From CAYYMH01 sp964472785 (GTDB taxonomy: Bacteria; Zhuqueibacterota; Zhuqueibacteria; Thermofontimicrobiales; Thermofontimicrobiaceae): DNA of 64,000 nucleotides. The notes beneath the pieces are model-generated. The model was given only the letters and a program-made list of their open reading frames with translations. It was not told the DNA's origin and made no database searches. Below are positions 8,189-15,959 of this stretch, piece by piece (within the stretch, counting starts at the first letter, position 1; every line of letters starts with the position of its first letter). The DNA is taken from contig CAYYMH010000006.1 of the NCBI GenBank assembly GCA_964472785.1, positions 61,333 to 125,332 of the forward strand. Direction: 5' to 3'. The position numbers and the translations under genes were made by a program.

Positions 8189-8806
8189 TCATTGTTTCAC
8201 TGCTTTGAAATGATTCACGATGCCATTGAGGAAAATATCGCCGATCATTTTTTCTGACATATTGAGGCTGTATTTTTTATTTTTTGAAAGCACCCAGTAA
8301 CTGGAAATTTCATCCAACGCGCCGAAAAGAATACGTTTGGCGATCCCCGGAACAATTTCCTGACTCACTTCGCCGTCTTTTTGTCCCTGAATAATAATGG
8401 AAGAAATGATGTTCAAGTAGTCGCTGAACTTTGTTCCGCTGTAACTTTTCATAAATTTGTGACTTTGGCGCAGTTCGATTTGAATGACTTCAGCCAACTC
8501 CCGGTTCTCCCCGATCAGCGCCAGATGCTTCTCGATAAACTTCCGCATTTTATTTTCAAAGCCGTCCTCTTTGGCAATTTCATCCTTTACGCTTTTGATG
8601 ATTTTTGTCATCTCGTCTTCAAAAAGAGAAATGAGGATGTCATCTTTATTTTTAAAATAGAGATAGATCGTGCCGTCAGCAACTTCCGCTAATTTTGAAA
8701 TTTGAGAAATTTTTGAATTATAAAATCCATTTTGCGCAAACACATGCGTCGCTGCCTTTAAAATGCGTTCTCGTTTTTCGTTTTTTGCGTCGGGTTTTTT
8801 ATTCAT
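8189..8806 (-). CDS. fadR: TetR/AcrR family repressor, FadR (YsiA)-type
   Basis: A transcriptional repressor predicted to sense acyl-CoA. The N-terminal helix-turn-helix is typical: RILKAATHVFAQNGF, then ISQISKLAEVADGTIYLYF and KNKDDIL (residues 12-58). The C-terminal ligand domain (residues 70-200) resembles the TetR_C_4 domain of B. subtilis FadR, including an ELAEVIQIELRQS segment and ALDEISSYWVL. The neighbours (etfBA, fadF, a FadL-type channel) match the FadR regulon of bacilli. The gene's own promoter overlaps a palindrome that fits the FadR box, so autorepression is likely. No strong Shine-Dalgarno site precedes the ATG. The symbol is given by homology and context. Confidence 0.8.
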   Translation of the reverse strand: MNKKPDAKNEKRERILKAATHVFAQNGFYNSKISQISKLAEVADGTIYLYFKNKDDILISLFEDEMTKIIKSVKDEIAKEDGFENKMRKFIEKHLALIGENRELAEVIQIELRQSHKFMKSYSGTKFSDYLNIISSIIIQGQKDGEVSQEIVPGIAKRILFGALDEISSYWVLSKNKKYSLNMSEKMIGDIFLNGIVNHFKAVKQ

Positions 8807-8858
8807 TAGTACTAAAAATTAGGTTAATGAGTGTTAATACTGTTAGTAAGAATTTTGG

Positions 8859-8876
8859 TGAATGAATACTCATTCA
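8859..8876. promoter_or_regulatory. FadR-type operator palindrome
   Basis: The 18-mer TGAATGAATACTCATTCA is a perfect 7-bp inverted repeat with a 4-bp centre. It fits the published B. subtilis FadR box as I recall it (W-TGAATGA-M-T-A-N-TCATTCA-W), except for the first flanking base. It lies immediately downstream of the -10 element of the repressor gene's promoter, covering the expected transcription start. Confidence 0.85.
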
Positions 8877-8878
8877 TT

Positions 8879-8906
8879 AATTTAAAATTTTATCAATCAA
8901 TGTCAA
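8879..8906 (-). promoter_or_regulatory. Promoter of the TetR/FadR gene
   Basis: On the minus strand TTGACA (8901-8906) and TAAATT (8879-8884) are spaced by 16 bp. The FadR-like operator (8859-8876) starts 2 bp downstream of the -10 box, an arrangement expected for steric autorepression. Confidence 0.75.
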
Positions 8907-8965
8907 GTACTTTTTCTTTATAAAATACAAAAACTTAGTCGGGGTAGTTTTTTTTAAAATAATTC

Positions 8966-8994
8966 TTGACATTGTTAAAATTTTATTTTATTAT
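8966..8994 (+). promoter_or_regulatory. Promoter driving the structured leader and the lipoprotein/TonB genes
   Basis: A consensus TTGACA (8966-8971) and TATTAT (8989-8994) are separated by exactly 17 bp. The predicted start near 9001 gives an unusually long leader of about 225 nt before the lipoprotein ATG. No plus-strand gene lies upstream, so this is the likely only promoter for the following genes. Confidence 0.75.
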
Positions 8995-9053
8995 TAATCT
9001 ATTGTAATAAAACTGATATTGGCTAAATTTCTATTTAAAATTATTAAATTGAG

Positions 9054-9170
9054 AATGGCAATTTTTTAAAGAGGTGGGCTCTTAATCTCGAATGTATAAT
9101 TTTTAATTCGTTAAAAAAGACAGGTAATTTGACTTGTTAATTATGAATACAGTAAGTGAAAATTGCTCTT
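9054..9170 (+). promoter_or_regulatory. Structured 5' leader RNA, riboswitch-like, class unknown
   Basis: An 8-bp long-range helix GCAATTTT (9058-9065) with AAAATTGC (9159-9166), extendable by flanking G-U pairs, closes about 93 nt. Inside, AAGAG/CTCTT with a GTGGG loop (9069-9083) forms one hairpin. ATAATT (9096-9101) can pair with AATTAT (9139-9144), enclosing a second hairpin ACAGGT/ACTTGT (9120-9137). The element lies between a consensus promoter and an intrinsic terminator placed 15 nt before the first start codon. I do not recognise cobalamin, TPP, fluoride, cyclic-di-GMP-I or yybP cores. AT-rich sequence can pair by chance, so function is inference. Confidence 0.45.
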
Positions 9171-9182
9171 ATTTTTTAAAAA

Positions 9183-9210
9183 CCATGAACCATTTCATGG
9201 ATTTTTTTTT
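9183..9210 (+). terminator. Intrinsic terminator/attenuator upstream of the lipoprotein gene
   Basis: A perfect 7-bp stem CCATGAA (9183-9189) and TTCATGG (9194-9200), with a 4-nt loop, is followed by nine T (9202-9210). It lies between the promoter at 8966 and the ATG at 9226. Since no plus-strand gene ends upstream, it can only stop transcripts of the leader itself, which suggests attenuation. Confidence 0.7.
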
Positions 9211-9225
9211 AATGTCAGGTGTTAA

Positions 9226-10017
9226 ATGAAAAGAATTTACATTGGATTATCAACAGGCGTTTTGATTATATTACTGCTAATGGGATGTCAGTCTGATCAT
9301 GGGCTGGAACCGACCCGAAGCGGTATTAGTGGTAAAATCAGTTATGTTGGCGATTGGCCTGAAAATACGGCAGAGGTGAGAATTGTGGCTGCAACCAGTT
9401 TTCCGCCGAATAGTGTTGAAGACTTGATTATTGGTGACATGATGCCGATCGGAGGAGATTCCACAGAATACAATTTTTGGGTAAATCCCGGGGATTACTA
9501 TTTGGGATTGGTTTGGCGGGGGAGAGACTCTGCCTGGGGCATCCAGAGCATTTTCGCGATCTATTTTGAACCGGGTGAAACCTTTATGCCCGGCGTGATT
9601 ACGGTTCCGGATAAACAAACTGTAGTCGCCAAAAAAGATATGGTCGCTGATTTTTCCAGAGCGCGAATTGCATCCGAGAGCGCGATTTCCGGCACGCTGT
9701 TCTTTGAAGGCGAATGGCCCGAAAATGTGGAAGAAGTCAGAGTTATCGCCAGTTCAAAATCTATCATGTCGCCTTCGCTCTCGTTATTGGATCTCAGTTT
9801 TAGCGGCAGTCTGTCGGCTTATCAGGATTCTTTAGATTATGAAATATCGGTGAGCCCGGATACCTACAAAACATTAGCCGTGCTGATTAAAATTCAGGAC
9901 CAGGAATGGTCAATCGAAAATGTCGTTGGCTTGTATTTGAATCCGGTCGAAGTGCCTACAGAAACGAGTCATGTCGATGGAGTTGATTTTACAGTGACGT
10001 TCAGAAGTAACCCATAA
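9226..10017 (+). CDS. Lipoprotein with two tandem repeat domains
   Basis: Residues 1-21 are a lipoprotein signal ending in the lipobox LLMGC, so the mature protein is lipid-anchored. The rest consists of two copies of a ~110-residue unit. The first begins SGISGKISYVGDWPENTAEV and the second SAISGTLFFEGEWPENVEEV; each continues with RV/RI-A-A/S-S and ends with an acidic, aromatic stretch (AIYFEPGE; GLYLNPVE). The units look beta-rich. I do not recognise a named family. It lies 29 bp before the TonB-dependent receptor, so the pair may form a surface uptake complex like SusCD, although it has no SusD-type TPR fold. A weak AGGTG precedes the ATG, after an intrinsic terminator. Confidence 0.8.
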   Translation: MKRIYIGLSTGVLIILLLMGCQSDHGLEPTRSGISGKISYVGDWPENTAEVRIVAATSFPPNSVEDLIIGDMMPIGGDSTEYNFWVNPGDYYLGLVWRGRDSAWGIQSIFAIYFEPGETFMPGVITVPDKQTVVAKKDMVADFSRARIASESAISGTLFFEGEWPENVEEVRVIASSKSIMSPSLSLLDLSFSGSLSAYQDSLDYEISVSPDTYKTLAVLIKIQDQEWSIENVVGLYLNPVEVPTETSHVDGVDFTVTFRSNP

Positions 10018-10046
10018 CAGGGGATAACATTTAAATTTCGGATTGA

Positions 10047-12206
10047 ATGAATATGAAAATAAATGAAAAAATTTTGCTGTTTGTTTTTTTTGTTTTGATA
10101 CCTGTGGTGGTTTACAGTCAGAGTTCAACCTATGGTTCCATTGACGGACAAGTAACGGACACAGCTAATGGCGAGCCACTTCCCGGTGCGAACATTGTTG
10201 TTACAAAAACGCTGATTGGCGCCTCCAGTGACCTGCAGGGAAATTATCACATTGAAAGAATCCCTCCCGGCAGCTATCAGATAAAAGCATCCATGATGGG
10301 ATATAAAGAGAAAGTGGTCACTGTCACAGTACAGCCCGGGCAAGAGTTGACGTTAAATTTTCAACTGGAAGAAACCGTAATCGAAAGTCCGGGATTGATC
10401 GTGACTGCCAGTAAAAAGGCGCAGAGTTTTCAGGAAGTGCCCAACAGTGTGTCGCTAATAACAACAACGGAAATTGAGCGTCGCAATAAAACCTATTTGG
10501 ATCAAGTGTTGGAATATACACCGGGCGTATATTTGATGGAGGGAGATGTGAACATCCGCGGTTCGTCCGGGTTCAGTCTGGGCGCCGGAAGCCGTGTGTT
10601 GCTTTTGCTGGACGGTATTCCCATGATGCCCGGTGATAGCGGGGATATTAAATGGGACGTTGTTCCGCTCTCCCAAATTGAGCGGGTGGAAATCGTCAAA
10701 GGTGCAGGTTCAGCTTTGTATGGTTCCCACGCATTGGGTGGCGTGATTAATATTATTACCAAAGATCCGACTTCGATTCCCAAAACGGAAGTGAAATTTG
10801 CTGTTGGATTATACGATAAACCTTACCATCCTGAATGGGAGTGGACAAACGATCAGCTTTATTACAGTCAGGTTGACGTCACGCATTCTCAAAGTTGGAA
10901 TAAAATCGGCTTGCTGATTTCCGGAGGCAGAAAAGAATCAACAGGCTACCGACAGAATGGAGATTATGAGAAGTATAATTTGGTTGGGAAATTAAATTAT
11001 CAGATTACGCCGCAATCATCATTGACACTTCAGTCGAATTGGCTCACCAGTGAAAGCGGAGAAATTTTTCTCTGGCGTAATCAACACGATGTTTATCAAA
11101 TGCCGATTCCTTCTGTCGGAGATTGGGTAGATTCGAAAAAATACAGTGTGAACGCTGTTTACCGCCAATTGGTCAATTCACAATTTACATACAAAATTCG
11201 ATCTTCATATTTTTATAATGACTGGGAGCACCATCATCACGATAACAATGATTTTTCACAAGCAAAAAAAATAGGACTTGAAATACAAGCTGATTACCTA
11301 CCAAACGAAATTCACACCTTTACCTTCGGTATCGAGGCAATTTATGATATCACAAAATCTGCGTTGTTCGGGCATCACGACGGGTATGTTTTGGCTGGCT
11401 ATGTGCAGGATGAACTATCGCTGATTAAAAATTTCGCTATGACGTTGGGCGGTCGTTTTGATTATCATCATGTGGATAATGGTGTGGAGAACAGCCAATT
11501 TAATCCCAAGCTGGGATTGAATTATAAGCCCTCTGTGCTGACAACTTTCAGAGCATCGATCGGCAGGGGATTTCGGGCGCCGACGATGGCGGAGATGTTC
11601 ACAGAGACTTTTACCTCCGGTTTCAAAGTCATCCAAAATCCGAATTTGAAAGCAGAGCACGCCTGGTCTTACGAAATTGGGTTGAACCAGATTGTTAATC
11701 AACATTTGATGGTTGATGTGGCACTATTTTATAATGAGTACAAAAATTTTATTGAACCGGAACCGGATATTTATCAAACCGTGCAGTTTATCAATGTCGC
11801 CAATGCGCGAATTCAGGGAGTGGAGTTAACCACCAAAACCAGCCTGTTGAAACAATTTGTAACTCTTGACCTTGGATATACCTATATGGACGCGATCAAT
11901 CTGGATACAGACGAGGTGTTGGCATATCGCCCTAAACATCTCTTTATTTCCGGAGTCAATTTTAAATATTCGATTTTTGATGCCGGACTCGACTTCCGAT
12001 ACATCAGCCGGCTGGAACGCGTGAAAGTTTATCCCAAAGATGACCGGGTGGCTCAAAAAGTATGGGATGCCCGCATTGCGGCAAACATTTTCGGTTACCA
12101 GTTGGCGCTGAATGTGAATAATTTACTTCAATATAATTACCTGCAAATCGAGCGAAACATCGCTCCGATGAGAAATTTCGTGTTTTCAATTAACAAAGAA
12201 TTTTAA
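10047..12206 (+). CDS. TonB-dependent outer-membrane receptor with CarboxypepD_reg-like domain
   Basis: An energised outer-membrane importer of unknown ligand. It has a signal peptide (residues 1-25) and an N-terminal carboxypeptidase-regulatory-like beta-sandwich (about 28-115; GQVTDTANGEPLPGANI, then GNYHIERIPPGSY). A plug domain follows (about 125-240; VTASKKAQSFQEVPNSVSL, NIRGSSGFSLGAGSRVLLL, ERVEIVKGAGSALYGSHALGG). The remaining ~480 residues are a beta-barrel ending in the terminal aromatic NKEF. Histidine-rich loops (HHHH at 395-398, GHHDGY, DYHHVDN) hint at metal or metal-chelate binding, but this is weak. It follows the lipoprotein by 29 bp, and a FadL-type channel follows it. Confidence 0.9.
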   Translation: MNMKINEKILLFVFFVLIPVVVYSQSSTYGSIDGQVTDTANGEPLPGANIVVTKTLIGASSDLQGNYHIERIPPGSYQIKASMMGYKEKVVTVTVQPGQELTLNFQLEETVIESPGLIVTASKKAQSFQEVPNSVSLITTTEIERRNKTYLDQVLEYTPGVYLMEGDVNIRGSSGFSLGAGSRVLLLLDGIPMMPGDSGDIKWDVVPLSQIERVEIVKGAGSALYGSHALGGVINIITKDPTSIPKTEVKFAVGLYDKPYHPEWEWTNDQLYYSQVDVTHSQSWNKIGLLISGGRKESTGYRQNGDYEKYNLVGKLNYQITPQSSLTLQSNWLTSESGEIFLWRNQHDVYQMPIPSVGDWVDSKKYSVNAVYRQLVNSQFTYKIRSSYFYNDWEHHHHDNNDFSQAKKIGLEIQADYLPNEIHTFTFGIEAIYDITKSALFGHHDGYVLAGYVQDELSLIKNFAMTLGGRFDYHHVDNGVENSQFNPKLGLNYKPSVLTTFRASIGRGFRAPTMAEMFTETFTSGFKVIQNPNLKAEHAWSYEIGLNQIVNQHLMVDVALFYNEYKNFIEPEPDIYQTVQFINVANARIQGVELTTKTSLLKQFVTLDLGYTYMDAINLDTDEVLAYRPKHLFISGVNFKYSIFDAGLDFRYISRLERVKVYPKDDRVAQKVWDARIAANIFGYQLALNVNNLLQYNYLQIERNIAPMRNFVFSINKEF

Positions 12207-12300
12207 AATTGGGGAGGTGATAAAAAAATCAATATCTATGAATTATGGCAAAGCAAAAATTATTAACTAACATTTTATTAACTTAATGGGAGGTTACATA

Positions 12301-13767
12301 ATGAGACGTTTTACATCTATTTTGACTGTTGTTATGGTTTTATTTATCGCAGGCTCTGTCTTTGCATCAGGTGTTGCAATCACCGGAATCGGAGCCAGAG
12401 CTACAGCATTGGGCGGTAACTTCAGAGGAATTGCCAATGACTGGAGCGCGATGTTCTGGAACCCGGCTGGTCTGACACAGATTGAGGGTTTCCACTTTGG
12501 ATTTTCTACAGAAGCAATTATGCCTGTCGGTACCTATTCATTTGCTCAATATGACGCCATGCCTTTTGGTCTTTTCAGAACAGGGGAGTTGGAAAATGAA
12601 GCGAAAACATTCTTCATTCCGGCGCTTGGTTTTGTTTACGGGATGGGAAATATGAGCTTCGGTTTGGCTGTTTATGCGCCTTTTGGACTCGGCGCTGAAT
12701 GGGACGTTTTGGATTCAGATGATTATAATAGCGGTTTTCCGGGCATCGATTATGAAGATAATCTCCAGGTCATCGCTATTCAACCGACGTTTGCCTATAA
12801 GTTCAGTGATAAACTGTCCGTTGGCTTGGGTATAAGCATGACGTATGCCGACATTCTCATTCGCACACCGCAATACACACCAAATCCGTTGATCTATGAC
12901 CCTGCCTATGCCAGCTTAAGAGATGGTGTGTTAGCTCCTATGGGTTTAACCGCGGATAAATATGGCTACATTTTGACAGACAAGGAATTGGCTGGAGATG
13001 GTTGGGGTTTTGGCGCCAATTTTGGACTAAAATTTGACCTGTCCGAAGACTTTTCAATCGGTATCAGCGCAGCCTATTATAATGATATCCCTCTTGATGG
13101 ACTTATCAACGCCACAACTTACTACAGCGCGATTCCCCAGGCAACAATGGCACAGTTGAGTCAAACACTCGACGGCTTAATTACCATGGGACAAATCGAT
13201 GAAGCTACCAAAATGGCGATTTTGGGTGTTTACAGCGGCACAAAAGAAGTGCAGGCAGAAGACGTTTCCGCTGAAACTGATGTGCCGTTACCGTTGACTG
13301 CTGGTATTGGTTTTGCTTACAAAGGCATCAACAATTTACTGCTGTCCGCTGACATTTCCTGGACACAATGGTCAAGCTGGGATGTTATCGAAATCAAGTT
13401 GGAAGACGGATCTACCTCCGAATTAGTGGAAAAATGGGAAGATGGTCTCCGGATGGGTTTAGGTGCCGAATACACTCTGACCGACAAAATAGCGCTCAGA
13501 GGTGGATTCTACACTGAATCAGCAGCACCACCGGATGAAACTTTCACCCTGACGATTCCGGATGCGGGACGCCGTTACGCGATTAGTTTTGGTGGAAGCT
13601 ACGATTTCGGACTTTTCACCTTGTATGCCAATTATGAAAAACTCCTGATCAGTGACCGCAGCATCAGTGAATGGGTCTATAACACAGAAAACGGTTTTGA
13701 AAATATGGCTGGTGATTTCGGTATGGACGTAAACAATATTATGGCAGGTTTAAATTTCGCTTTCTAA
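12301..13767 (+). CDS. OmpP1/FadL family outer-membrane transport protein
   Basis: A 14-strand-type barrel of the FadL family, which moves long-chain fatty acids and other hydrophobic compounds across the outer membrane. After a signal peptide (MRRFTSILTVVMV to VFA) the mature N-terminus GVAITGIGARATALGGNF, then WSAMFWNPAGL, is the family hallmark hatch region. The protein ends with LNFAF, a typical barrel terminus. ATG 12301 is preferred: GGGAGG sits 7 nt upstream and overlaps the in-frame ATG at 12286. Proximity to etfBA-fadF-fadR favours a fatty-acid role, although FadL-like proteins in this group have diverse substrates. Confidence 0.88.
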   Translation: MRRFTSILTVVMVLFIAGSVFASGVAITGIGARATALGGNFRGIANDWSAMFWNPAGLTQIEGFHFGFSTEAIMPVGTYSFAQYDAMPFGLFRTGELENEAKTFFIPALGFVYGMGNMSFGLAVYAPFGLGAEWDVLDSDDYNSGFPGIDYEDNLQVIAIQPTFAYKFSDKLSVGLGISMTYADILIRTPQYTPNPLIYDPAYASLRDGVLAPMGLTADKYGYILTDKELAGDGWGFGANFGLKFDLSEDFSIGISAAYYNDIPLDGLINATTYYSAIPQATMAQLSQTLDGLITMGQIDEATKMAILGVYSGTKEVQAEDVSAETDVPLPLTAGIGFAYKGINNLLLSADISWTQWSSWDVIEIKLEDGSTSELVEKWEDGLRMGLGAEYTLTDKIALRGGFYTESAAPPDETFTLTIPDAGRRYAISFGGSYDFGLFTLYANYEKLLISDRSISEWVYNTENGFENMAGDFGMDVNNIMAGLNFAF

Positions 13768-13796
13768 AATCGTTTTTCCCAAGAAATTTATGATGC

Positions 13797-13835
13797 AAAA
13801 AACCCCTCTCATTCAACGAATCAGAGGGGTTTTTT
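13797..13835. terminator. Bidirectional intrinsic terminator between convergent genes
   Basis: The arms AAAAAACCCCTCT (13797-13809) and AGAGGGGTTTTTT (13823-13835) pair perfectly with a 13-nt loop, and a T tract follows the GC stem on either strand. It lies between the FadL-type gene (plus) and the barrel/TPR gene (minus). Confidence 0.92.
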
Positions 13836-13880
13836 GTAACTTTTAGGGGAGGAGAAGTATCAGATGATCGTTATATTATT

Positions 13881-15239
13881 TTAAATGCTGTTTGCATACT
13901 GTTGCGCTTTGCCGACGTATTCGCTTTCCGGATAATCAGTAATCAATTGATCGAACATCTGTCCGGCTAATTGTTTATCGCCAAGTTTGATGTAACAGCG
14001 TCCGAGCATGAGCAATGCGTCATCTTTTTTGTGCGTCTGCGGAAAATTCAAAACACTCTCGAATGCTTCGGCTGCGCTGGCGTGATCTCCTCTGCCAAAA
14101 TAGCATTCACCAATCCAATATTGACAATTGCTGGATAATTTATGATTGGGGTACGTTTCCAGTAACATATTGAACAAGTAGATTGCTGCATCATATTCTC
14201 TGGAATAGAAATTTTGCAGCGCCTGCTCATAACTTCGGGTAAAATCTTCCAAATCGACATTCAATGAGGATGCCAGCGCACCACTTCCTGTTGCCAGATT
14301 GGATTCGAGTTCAGCGATCCGCTCTTTTCTGAAACTTAATTGTGATTTCAACTCTTCAATCTCTAATTCCTTTTGGCCAATAGCATCATTCAGTTCGTCG
14401 ACACGCGATTTAAGCTCGATGTATTCATTCATGGCAAAATCACTCTCTGACTTCGCTTCATAACTGTCGATGCCTTCAATCAATGCACTGAGCTCCTCAT
14501 CAGCCGCTGACTGCTCTCCGGTACCAAAAGCCGAAGATTCAAGTTCTTCGATAGGTGTTCTTTCGGAAACCTCGATATCACCACCTGTACCAAAACGGGT
14601 CGGTTCCATATAATAGGTGAGTCCGGTTCGGAAAGTTAAGTATCCATCATTAGCGCTATCCGGGTAGTGTTCCGGATCAAGATCGTCACTGGTGGTAAAC
14701 CGGTAATCGGCTGATGCATTCAATCCCAAGTTGGGACTTACTTGAGTTTCCACACCTCCACCGAGAAAGTAAGCCGGATCGAAATAGCCGCCTAAATAAT
14801 TGCCCGGCAATCTTGCGGCAGCAGCGCCAGTCCCATGGTGAAACCAGATTGCCCCGAGGCCGAAATAGCCATACGGTATATATTTCCCTTCAGTGAGCAA
14901 ATTGGCGCCGATTTTAAAATCTAAATTTACGACATCAGTGGAAAAGGAACATTTATCGAATACCAGCGTCCCATCGCTGAGCTCGCTGTAGCCGAGGGCT
15001 CCGACGATAAAAAATCGCGGATTTAATGTGTAACGATAATATGCTTCCAATAAACCGCCAACTCCGCTCTTTACCGGCCGGTTATTGTTGTTGACATCCC
15101 TGTAACCTCCGTATATTTTGGCGCCACCTATATTCAAACCGATACCTGATCTGCCAGCCGATAAGACCTGCCCCTGGAGATTATAACTGAAAGCTAAGAT
15201 GAGAAAGATTAGTATTACAGAAAATATTTTTGTTTTCAT
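13881..15239 (-). CDS. Outer-membrane barrel protein fused to a coiled coil and YbgF/CpoB-like TPR domain
   Basis: An unusual envelope protein. A signal peptide (about residues 1-23) is followed by a ~190-residue glycine/tyrosine-rich region with alternating hydrophobicity, resembling a small 8-strand OmpA-like barrel (SGIGLNIGGAKIYGGY, YYRYTLNPRFFIVGALGY, FRTGLTYYMEP). An acidic linker leads to a coiled coil (about 265-315; ELKSRVDELNDAIGQKELEI). The C-terminal ~120 residues carry TPR repeats like YbgF/CpoB (SYEQALQNFYSREYDAAIY, WIGECYFGRGDHASAAEAF, LGRCYIKLGDKQLAGQMF). CpoB homologues couple the Tol-Pal system with peptidoglycan synthesis. GGAGG lies 8 nt before the ATG. The barrel assignment is by pattern only. 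Confidence 0.75.
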   Translation of the reverse strand: MKTKIFSVILIFLILAFSYNLQGQVLSAGRSGIGLNIGGAKIYGGYRDVNNNNRPVKSGVGGLLEAYYRYTLNPRFFIVGALGYSELSDGTLVFDKCSFSTDVVNLDFKIGANLLTEGKYIPYGYFGLGAIWFHHGTGAAAARLPGNYLGGYFDPAYFLGGGVETQVSPNLGLNASADYRFTTSDDLDPEHYPDSANDGYLTFRTGLTYYMEPTRFGTGGDIEVSERTPIEELESSAFGTGEQSAADEELSALIEGIDSYEAKSESDFAMNEYIELKSRVDELNDAIGQKELEIEELKSQLSFRKERIAELESNLATGSGALASSLNVDLEDFTRSYEQALQNFYSREYDAAIYLFNMLLETYPNHKLSSNCQYWIGECYFGRGDHASAAEAFESVLNFPQTHKKDDALLMLGRCYIKLGDKQLAGQMFDQLITDYPESEYVGKAQQYANSI

Positions 15240-15407
15240 CTTTGATACCTCCTATAAGCCCCCCACTTCAAAATTGCTGTTCTAATTATGTAATTTCATT
15301 AATGTAAATAGATATCTGACGCCAATGAATTAAATCGAATGGAACTGGTTTAGTGTAAAAAAATAGGGTCAATTAATGATGACAAAAATGTGTTTAGCTG
15401 ACTCTTG

Positions 15408-15959
15408 CTAATTAAAATATTCAATCAAATCTTTTGGTATCACTTTTTCCAGTGAAATTTGTTTGCCCGAATAGTTATTATAAGCTTTGATTAATTCTTC
15501 AATTTCGTTCTTGCTTTTTTCAATAGTGAAAACAGTTTGATTCGTATTATTGACGAGCTGTTTTCGTATTTCAAGAATAGTATCACCAATTTGTTCAAAA
15601 TAATAATTGCTCAAAGAACTATTGATCAGTTCATCAACTTTTTCCTTGGCTTCTTTTTCGCGGACAGACATAAATTTCAATACATTTCTCAGACGCATGA
15701 TATCTAATTTCCGTTTCAGACTTGTTTGTTTACCCGCATATTTAAGATTTGAGGGCGACATCGAATAGTAATCTGTTTTTATAGCAAATTTACTGAGAAT
15801 GTATTCCTCGATAATACGTTTTTCCTCAAGGCCAATGTCTCGATGGGTTGAATATTGAATCGTGTTGTTATCTTGAATATAATCAACTTCGACAAGTAAT
15901 TTCGTCATTGAAAAATAGAATAATTCCTTCATAAGCGATTCAGTTCTTTCGTTTTTCAT
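15408..15959 (-). CDS. Hypothetical protein, helical, 183 aa
   Basis: Not recognised. The product is rich in Lys, Glu, Ile and Asn. The first ~60 residues mix strands and helices (LLVEVDYIQDNNTIQYS), and the rest is mostly helical (LKRKLDIMRLRNVLKFMSVREKEAKEKV, IGDTILEIRKQLV). No signal peptide, membrane segment or cysteine motif is visible. No good Shine-Dalgarno site precedes the ATG at 15959; MKELFYF at 15932 is an alternative start. Base composition is more AT-rich than the neighbours, and it borders a ~730-bp gene-free stretch, so it may be acquired or decaying. The full-length open frame with normal codon variety supports coding. Confidence 0.55.
   Translation of the reverse strand: MKNERTESLMKELFYFSMTKLLVEVDYIQDNNTIQYSTHRDIGLEEKRIIEEYILSKFAIKTDYYSMSPSNLKYAGKQTSLKRKLDIMRLRNVLKFMSVREKEAKEKVDELINSSLSNYYFEQIGDTILEIRKQLVNNTNQTVFTIEKSKNEIEELIKAYNNYSGKQISLEKVIPKDLIEYFN

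Noticed and set aside
9001..9210. Leader as a known cobalamin, TPP, fluoride, cyclic-di-GMP-I or yybP riboswitch
   Set aside because: None of the conserved core strings I remember for these classes is present.
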